From: Acidocella sp.
GTDB lineage: Bacteria; Pseudomonadota; Alphaproteobacteria; Acetobacterales; Acetobacteraceae
Length of the DNA stretch: 12,621 nt
NCBI GenBank assembly: GCA_029077775.1
Contig: JAQNCU010000044.1
Coordinates: 1 to 12,621, forward strand
Direction: 5' to 3'
The notes below the pieces were generated by a model. That model saw only the letters and a list, made by a program, of their open reading frames with translations. It was not told where the DNA came from and ran no database searches. This document shows positions 7,943 through 12,621 of this stretch, one piece after another (position 1 is the stretch's first letter; each line of letters begins with the position of its first letter). A program made the translations under genes and the position numbers.

Positions 7943-9447
7943 TGTTAACACCGGGTGCCGTAAGCCTTGTTCAATGGCGAGAGATTTATCGGGGTGAGGC
8001 TGTGGTGCTCGATGTGCGCGCGGTTCCGGTGATCGAGGCCGGGGCGGCAGCGGTGGCGCGGATTTTGGCGCGCGATGCGGCGGTGTACGGGATCAATACC
8101 GGGTTCGGAAAGCTTGCCACCGTGCGGATCGCCGATGCTGATCTGGAGGTTTTGCAGCGTAACCTCGTGCTCTCTCACGCCGCCGGGGTCGGTGAGCCTA
8201 TGCCCGCACCCGTTGTGCGGCTGATGATGGCGTTGAAGCTGGGCTCGCTGGCGCAAGGTGCGTCCGGTGTGCGGGTGGCAACCGTGCGGTTGCTGGAGGC
8301 GATGCTGGCGCGGGGTGTGATCCCGGTGATCCCCGGACAGGGCTCGGTGGGGGCATCGGGTGATCTCGCACCCTTGGCGCATATGGCCGCCGCGATGATC
8401 GGGCAGGCGGAGGTGATGGTGGGTGGTATGCGGATGGCGGCGGCGGATGGGCTGCGCCAGGCCGGGCTGGTGCCTGTGATTCTGGGCCCGAAGGAGGGGC
8501 TGGCACTTTTGAACGGCACCCAGTTTTCCACCGCCTTTGCGTTGGCCGGGTTGTTCGAGGCCGAGGCGCTGTTCCGCGCGGCCTTGGTGACCGGGGCGAT
8601 GGCGACCGACGCGGCGCGCGGCTCCGACACGCCGTTCGATGCGCGTATCCATGCGCTGCGTGGCCATAAAGGGCAGGCGGAGGTGGCGGATGCGCTGCGG
8701 GCGCTGATGGCGGGCAGCGCGATCCGTGCCTCGCATGTGGTGGGGGACGAGCGGGTGCAGGACCCTTATTGCCTGCGTTGTCAGCCCCAGGTGATGGGCG
8801 CCGTTCTGGATATACTGCGCCAGGCGGCGGCGACTTTGCATAGCGAGGCGAATGGCGTGACCGATAACCCGCTGGTGTTCACCGGGCCGGATGAAGCGCT
8901 CTCCGGCGGGAATTTCCATGCCGAGCCGGTGGCCTTTGCGGCGGATATCATCGCCATGGCGATCTGCGAGATCGGCTCACTCGCGGAGCGGCGGATGGCG
9001 ATGCTGGTGGACCCGGTGCTTTCGGGCCTGCCCGCGTTCCTGACCCCCAAGCCAGGGTTGAATTCCGGGTTTATGATCCCGCAGGTAACGGCGGCGGCGT
9101 TGGTTTCAGAGAATAAAGGCCGGGCGCATCCGGCCTCGGTCGATTCCATTCCGACTTCGGCCAACCAGGAGGACCATGTCTCGATGGCAGCACACGGCGC
9201 GCGGCGTTTGACCCCCATGGCGGATAATCTGCGCGCGGTGATCGCCATCGAATGGCTGGCGGCGGCGCAGGGCTGCGATTTTCATGATCTGAAATCGAGC
9301 ACCAGGCTGGAGGCGGCAAGGGCGATTTTACGGGCACGCGTGGCGCGGCTGGATGATGACCGGTATTTCGCGCCGGATATCGAGGCGGCGGTTGCCTTGT
9401 TGCGGGCGCGGGCCCTGGCGGTCGATGATCTGCCCGGTGTGGCATGA
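7939..9447 (+). CDS. hutH: HutH, histidine ammonia-lyase
   Basis: A 502-residue enzyme that removes ammonia from L-histidine to give trans-urocanate, step one of the pathway and the source of the HutC inducer. The prosthetic group MIO forms from Ala-Ser-Gly, seen here at 139-141 within GSVGASGDLAPLAH. Tyr50 in YGINTGFGKL matches the catalytic Tyr of the family, and QDPYCLRCQPQ, NGVTDNP, FHAEP and SANQEDHVSM are all present. The start is set at ATG 7939 because GGAG (7929-7932) sits six bases upstream and it gives a four-base overlap with hutI. A TTG at 7927 is in frame but would place the ribosome site outside, and ATG 7942 is the alternative. The stop overlaps hutG (ATGA). Confidence 0.97.
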   Translation: MMLTPGAVSLVQWREIYRGEAVVLDVRAVPVIEAGAAAVARILARDAAVYGINTGFGKLATVRIADADLEVLQRNLVLSHAAGVGEPMPAPVVRLMMALKLGSLAQGASGVRVATVRLLEAMLARGVIPVIPGQGSVGASGDLAPLAHMAAAMIGQAEVMVGGMRMAAADGLRQAGLVPVILGPKEGLALLNGTQFSTAFALAGLFEAEALFRAALVTGAMATDAARGSDTPFDARIHALRGHKGQAEVADALRALMAGSAIRASHVVGDERVQDPYCLRCQPQVMGAVLDILRQAAATLHSEANGVTDNPLVFTGPDEALSGGNFHAEPVAFAADIIAMAICEIGSLAERRMAMLVDPVLSGLPAFLTPKPGLNSGFMIPQVTAAALVSENKGRAHPASVDSIPTSANQEDHVSMAAHGARRLTPMADNLRAVIAIEWLAAAQGCDFHDLKSSTRLEAARAILRARVARLDDDRYFAPDIEAAVALLRARALAVDDLPGVA

Positions 9448-10238
9448 GTTTTTTGCACATCCATCGGGGGGCTTCGCGGCTGATTTTGAGCATTCCGCAT
9501 GCCGGGACAGAGATTCCGGCCGCGTTCGAACCGGATCTGGTCTCATTGTGGCGGGCGCGCAAGGATGCCGATTGGTGGCTGCCGGAATTATACGCCTTTG
9601 CCGAGGCGCTGGGCGCGACGATCATTCGCACCGCGATCTCGCGCAGCATTATCGATGTCAACCGCGATCCCTCGGGCGCGTCGCTGTATCCGGGGCAGGT
9701 GACGACCGGGTTATGCCCGACCGAGACCTTCGACGGGGAGCCGCTTTATCATGACGGGACGCGGCTGGATAACGCCGCGATGGCAGGGCGGCGGGAGATT
9801 TATTTCGATCCGTACCATGCCGCGATCAGGGCCGAGATTATGCGGTTGAGGCATTTCCATGACCAGGTGGTGTTGTATGATTGTCATTCCATCCGCAGCG
9901 TGATCCCCCGTTTGTTCCCCGGGCGGCTGCCGAATTTCAACATCGGGACGAATGACGGCAAAGCCTGCGAGGCTGATCTATGCGCGCGCGTGGCGGCAAT
10001 CTGTGCCGCCGATACGGCGCATGATTACGTGGTGAACGGGCGCTTCAAGGGCGGGTGGATCACGCGCCGTTATGGCGACCCCGCAAGCGGTGTGCAGGCG
10101 ATCCAGATGGAGCTGGCGTGCCGTGGCTATATGGATGAGCCAGAGACGCCGGATGCGACCAACTGGCCCGGCGCGCTGCAGGCGGAGCCGGCGATTTTAC
10201 CAACCCTGCGATCGATCCTGGAGGAACTGAGCCGATGA
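9444..10238 (+). CDS. hutG: HutG, N-formylglutamate deformylase (amidohydrolase)
   Basis: A 264-residue N-formylglutamate amidohydrolase that splits N-formyl-L-glutamate into formate and L-glutamate, the last step. Family motifs are LSIPHAGTEIP (15-25), DVNRDPSG (71-78), YDCHSIRS (from Tyr145) and the late ANGRFKGG-like VNGRFKGGWITRRYG followed by QMELACRGYM. The sequence belongs to the deformylase family, not to the arginase-like formiminoglutamase that is also called HutG in some bacteria, and this agrees with the presence of hutF. The ATG overlaps the hutH stop; the Shine-Dalgarno is weak, suggesting that translation depends on coupling. Its stop overlaps the hutU start. Confidence 0.95.
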   Translation: MSFLHIHRGASRLILSIPHAGTEIPAAFEPDLVSLWRARKDADWWLPELYAFAEALGATIIRTAISRSIIDVNRDPSGASLYPGQVTTGLCPTETFDGEPLYHDGTRLDNAAMAGRREIYFDPYHAAIRAEIMRLRHFHDQVVLYDCHSIRSVIPRLFPGRLPNFNIGTNDGKACEADLCARVAAICAADTAHDYVVNGRFKGGWITRRYGDPASGVQAIQMELACRGYMDEPETPDATNWPGALQAEPAILPTLRSILEELSR

Positions 10239-11896
10239 ACCGTTTGGACAATGCGCGGGTCATCCGCAGCCCGCGCGGGCCTGTGTTATCCGCCAAATCC
10301 TGGGCGACCGAGGCACCGTTGCGGATGCTGATGAACAACCTTGACCCGATGGTGGCGGAGCGGCCGGAGGAGCTGGTGGTTTATGGCGGCATCGGGCGGG
10401 CGGCGCGGGACTGGAACGCCTTCGACCGCATTGTCGAGACGCTGCGGCGGCTGGAGAGCGACCAGACCCTGTTGATACAATCTGGCAAGCCTGTCGGCGT
10501 GTTCACCACGCATGAGAACGCGCCGCGCGTGCTGCTGGCGAATTCGAATTTAGTGCCGCATTGGGCGACCTGGAAACATTTCAACGAGCTGGATCGGCTG
10601 GGGTTGATGATGTACGGGCAGATGACCGCGGGCTCGTGGATTTATATCGGCACGCAGGGGATTGTGCAGGGCACGTACGAGACCTTTGTCGAGGTCGGGC
10701 GGCAGCATTACCAGGGTGATTTGTCCGGTAAATGGATTCTAACGGCGGGGCTGGGCGGCATGGGCGGCGCGCAGACCCTGGCGGCGACCATGGCGGGGGC
10801 AAGCTGCCTGGCGGTGGAATGCCAGGAGAGCCGGATCGAGATGCGGTTGAAGACGCGCTATGTGGACCAACGGGCAGATACGCTGGATGCGGCGCTGGCG
10901 ATCATCGCGCGGTCGGTGGCCGAGAAGAAGCCCGTATCGGTGGGGCTGCTCGGGAACATCGCGGATGTATTGCCGGAATTGCTGCGCCGGGGCGTGCGGC
11001 CTGATGTGCTGACGGACCAGACCTCGGCGCATGACCCGATCAATGGGTATTTGCCGAAGGGCTGGAGCGTGGGGGACTGGATGGCCAGGCGCGAGAGCGA
11101 CCCGAAAGCCGTGGAGGCCGCGGCGCGCGCCAGCATGGCCTCGCATGTACGAGACATGCTGACTTTCGCGCGGATGGGCGTGCCGACGCTGGATTACGGC
11201 AATAACATCCGCCAGATGGCGCGCGAGGAAGGGGTGGGCGATGCGTTCGATTTCCCCGGCTTCGTGCCCGCCTATATCCGACCGTTATTCTGCCGGGGCG
11301 TGGGGCCGTTCCGCTGGGCGGCACTTTCGGGCGACCCGGAGGATATCTACAAGACCGATGCCAAGGTGAAGGAATTGATGCCGCATGATACGCATCTGCA
11401 CCATTGGCTGGACATGGCGCGCGCGCGGATCGCCTTTCAGGGCCTGCCCGCGCGGATCTGCTGGGTGGGCTTGGGCGACCGGCACAGGCTGGGGTTGGCG
11501 TTTAATGAGATGGTGGCGCGCGGCGAGCTTTCCGCCCCCGTGGTGATCGGGCGTGACCATCTGGATAGTGGCTCGGTCGCATCGCCAAACCGTGAGACCG
11601 AGGCGATGCGCGATGGCTCGGATGCGGTGTCGGACTGGCCGTTGCTGAACGCGCTGTTAAATTGCGCGTCGGGGGCGACCTGGGTTTCGTTGCATCATGG
11701 CGGCGGGGTTGGCATGGGGTTCAGCCAGCATTCAGGCATGGTGATCTGCGCCGATGGCACGCCGGAGGCCGCCAAGCGGCTGGCCAGGGTGTTATGGAAC
11801 GACCCGGCAACGGGCGTGATGCGCCATGCCGATGCGGGGTATGACATCGCGAAGGATTGCGCCCGGCAATTCGGGCTGGATCTGCCGAGTCTGTAA
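10235..11896 (+). CDS. hutU: HutU, urocanate hydratase
   Basis: A 553-residue urocanase that adds water to urocanate to give 4-imidazolone-5-propanoate, using tightly bound NAD+. Visible: YGGIGRAARDW near the start, the dinucleotide loop GLGGMGGAQ (172-180), DQTSAHDPINGYLP, Cys409 in RICWVGLGDRHR, which corresponds in position to the essential Cys of Pseudomonas urocanase, and VSLHHGGGVGMGFSQHSGM near the end. Length matches the family (about 550-560). The ATG has GGAGGA at 10220-10225, nine bases upstream, and overlaps the hutG stop by four bases. It is the last gene of the arm and is followed after one base by a strong hairpin. Order hutI-hutH-hutG-hutU means that the gene for step two is last. 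Confidence 0.97.
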   Translation: MNRLDNARVIRSPRGPVLSAKSWATEAPLRMLMNNLDPMVAERPEELVVYGGIGRAARDWNAFDRIVETLRRLESDQTLLIQSGKPVGVFTTHENAPRVLLANSNLVPHWATWKHFNELDRLGLMMYGQMTAGSWIYIGTQGIVQGTYETFVEVGRQHYQGDLSGKWILTAGLGGMGGAQTLAATMAGASCLAVECQESRIEMRLKTRYVDQRADTLDAALAIIARSVAEKKPVSVGLLGNIADVLPELLRRGVRPDVLTDQTSAHDPINGYLPKGWSVGDWMARRESDPKAVEAAARASMASHVRDMLTFARMGVPTLDYGNNIRQMAREEGVGDAFDFPGFVPAYIRPLFCRGVGPFRWAALSGDPEDIYKTDAKVKELMPHDTHLHHWLDMARARIAFQGLPARICWVGLGDRHRLGLAFNEMVARGELSAPVVIGRDHLDSGSVASPNRETEAMRDGSDAVSDWPLLNALLNCASGATWVSLHHGGGVGMGFSQHSGMVICADGTPEAAKRLARVLWNDPATGVMRHADAGYDIAKDCARQFGLDLPSL

Positions 11897-11897
11897 C

Positions 11898-11935
11898 CGA
11901 TAACCCCCCTACGCGCAGGCGGAGGGGGGTTATCG
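11898..11935. terminator. Strong hairpin between convergent hutU and glnB
   Basis: A perfect 13-bp inverted repeat, CGATAACCCCCCT (11898-11910) and AGGGGGGTTATCG (11923-11935), with a 12-base loop. It starts one base after the hutU stop and ends seven bases before the glnB stop codon on the other strand. No T run follows on either strand, so it is not a classical intrinsic terminator. It most likely marks or protects the 3' ends of both transcripts. Confidence 0.7.
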
Positions 11936-11942
11936 TGATGGC

Positions 11943-12281
11943 TCAGATCGCCGCTTCGCCTTTTTCGCCGGTGCGGATGCGGATGGCTTCCTCGACCGAG
12001 GAGACGAAGATTTTGCCGTCGCCGATGCGCCCGGTGCGGGCCGCCGTACAAATGGCCTCCACCGCGCGGTCCACGACGTTATCTTCACAGATCACCTCGA
12101 TTTTAACCTTGGGCAGAAAATCGACCACATATTCCGGGCCGCGATGCTGCTCGGTATGGCCTTTTTGGCGGCCGAAACCCTTGGCTTCGGTGACCGTGAT
12201 GCCTTGTAGGCCGACCTCCTGGAGTGCGTCTTTTACTTCATCGAGTTTGAATGGTTTGATAATGGCTTCTATCTTTTTCAT
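11943..12281 (-). CDS. glnB: Nitrogen regulatory protein PII (GlnB type)
   Basis: A full-length 112-residue PII signal protein; it forms trimers that sense 2-oxoglutarate, ATP/ADP and, through uridylylation, glutamine. The N-terminus MKKIEAIIKPFKLDEVKDAL is typical, the T-loop carries the modifiable Tyr51 (HRGPEYVVDFLPKVKIEV), and the B-loop TGRIGDGKIF (83-92) and the C-terminal RIRTGEKGEAAI are intact. Residue 49 is Pro where Ala or Ser is usual as far as I recall. An in-frame TGA two codons upstream fixes the start at 12281, yet there is no Shine-Dalgarno close to it; GAGGGAG lies 28 bases upstream behind a small hairpin. The glnA gene often found downstream is absent. A GlnK assignment cannot be ruled out, because no amtB is visible. 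Confidence 0.95.
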   Translation of the reverse strand: MKKIEAIIKPFKLDEVKDALQEVGLQGITVTEAKGFGRQKGHTEQHRGPEYVVDFLPKVKIEVICEDNVVDRAVEAICTAARTGRIGDGKIFVSSVEEAIRIRTGEKGEAAI

Positions 12282-12336
12282 TTGTCAGACGCCCGCTGAA
12301 CGGGGCGTTCTCCCTCAAAAATTCATGACACGCCCC
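12282..12336 (-). promoter_or_regulatory. glnB leader with distant Shine-Dalgarno and two competing hairpins
   Basis: Read on the minus strand. GAGGGAG (12316-12310) is the only strong ribosome-binding sequence, 28 bases from the ATG. Stem B pairs ACGCCC (12308-12303) with GGGCGT (12294-12289); folding it out leaves eight bases between GAGGGAG and ATG, a normal spacing. Stem A pairs GGGGCGT (12336-12330) with ACGCCCC (12308-12302), placing GAGGGAG in its loop. The two stems share ACGCCC and cannot coexist. A three-codon reading frame (M-N-F, 12326-12315) ends with its stop inside GAGGGAG. The pairings are directly visible; a regulatory role is inferred, and the transcript start is unknown. 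Confidence 0.45.
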
Positions 12337-12515
12337 ATTGCGCACCAACCAACGGTTGGCAGTTTTTTAGATCGCATGTGGCGCGAGATTGGGCAATTGC
12401 ACTGAATGCAGAACTGGCAGTCATTTCGCGCGCAAGGCGGATGGGGCGTGGATTTGGCGAGGGGTTGGCATTACGTGGTGGCAGGGGCGATATAAGGCCA
12501 GACGGAGACGAAGTG
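12337..12515. promoter_or_regulatory. Divergent spacer upstream of glnB and the 3'-truncated gene
   Basis: Promoters for both flanking genes are expected here. Visible elements: a short palindrome CCAAC-G-GTTGG (12349-12359); a sigma-54-like TGGCAGTCATTTCGC on the plus strand (12415-12429), with GG and GC dinucleotides at the right ten-base separation but TCGC instead of TTGC; and TATAAG (12491-12496), a possible -10 without a well-spaced -35. None is convincing alone. Confidence 0.35.
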
Positions 12516-12621
12516 ATGTCCGCCATGTTGGATGAAGATAAAACGCTGGCCGGGGCTGCGCGGTTGCGGCTGATGCCGGAATTTGGCGCGTTTGCCGGGG
12601 TTGTGCCGGTTTTGCCCCAGG
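12516..12621 (+). CDS. Unidentified gene, 3'-truncated by the window end
   Basis: The frame is open from ATG 12516 to the window end and gives 35 residues, beginning MSAMLDEDKTLAGAARLRLM. GGAG at 12504-12507, eight bases upstream, supports this start; a second ATG at 12525 is possible. The codon composition resembles the neighbouring genes. No motif is recognisable in so short a piece and I assign no function. It diverges from glnB. Confidence 0.6.
   Translation, partial: MSAMLDEDKTLAGAARLRLMPEFGAFAGVVPVLPQ

Noticed and set aside
7945..8919. 324-codon open frame antisense to hutH
   Set aside because: It lies wholly opposite a highly conserved enzyme gene, its product is rich in His, Arg and Gln as expected from reverse reading of GC-rich codons, and it shows no domain.
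12341..12360. NtrC-like site around the CCAAC-G-GTTGG palindrome
   Set aside because: GCACC on the left side is not matched by GGTGC at the proper distance, so the similarity is only partial.

Overview
The window reads as an ordinary chromosomal segment of a GC-rich alphaproteobacterium. The HutC/HutF/HutG form of histidine degradation, the alphaproteobacterial-looking PII and ferredoxin reductase, and the circularly permuted ATP-grasp/alpha-E gene pair all fit. The frequent T in wobble positions and the gene mix would suit Acetobacteraceae or a relative, but that placement is a guess. I see no tRNA, rRNA, CRISPR, insertion sequence or phage gene.

Layout. Bases 1-3705 (+ strand) hold three tightly overlapping genes: the 3' three-quarters of a circularly permuted ATP-grasp protein, an alpha-E domain protein with a repetitive Gln-Ser/Gln-Gly tail, and a multi-pass GT-C (family 39-like) glycosyltransferase. 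A GC-rich hairpin at 3752-3780 separates them from a leftward group, hutF-hutC-fpr (6683 down to 3794). From the same 65-base divergent control region, hutI-hutH-hutG-hutU run rightward (6749-11896). A 13-bp-stem hairpin (11898-11935) separates hutU from a convergent PII gene (glnB type, 12281-11943). Beyond it, a 234-bp divergent spacer leads to a + strand gene cut off by the window end.

How the genes work together. HutH deaminates histidine to urocanate, HutU hydrates it, HutI opens the ring to formiminoglutamate, HutF deiminates this to N-formylglutamate, and HutG releases formate and glutamate. This is the five-step route, with HutF and HutG in place of a one-step formiminoglutamase. HutC, encoded behind hutF, is the expected urocanate-responsive repressor. 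A perfect 12-bp palindrome (TTGTATATACAA, 6709-6720) in the single divergent spacer is its likely operator, so one site could control both arms. No histidine transporter gene is in the window. The neighbouring PII gene is a nitrogen-status sensor, but its own transcript is probably separate.

Points worth a second look: the glnB leader can form two mutually exclusive hairpins that move the only good Shine-Dalgarno sequence relative to the start codon; an in-frame hexanucleotide repeat codes (QS)6(QG)3 at the end of the alpha-E protein; a glycosyltransferase is translationally coupled to the ATP-grasp/alpha-E pair where a transglutaminase-like gene is commoner; and a ferredoxin-NADP reductase gene sits downstream of hutFC with no visible terminator between.
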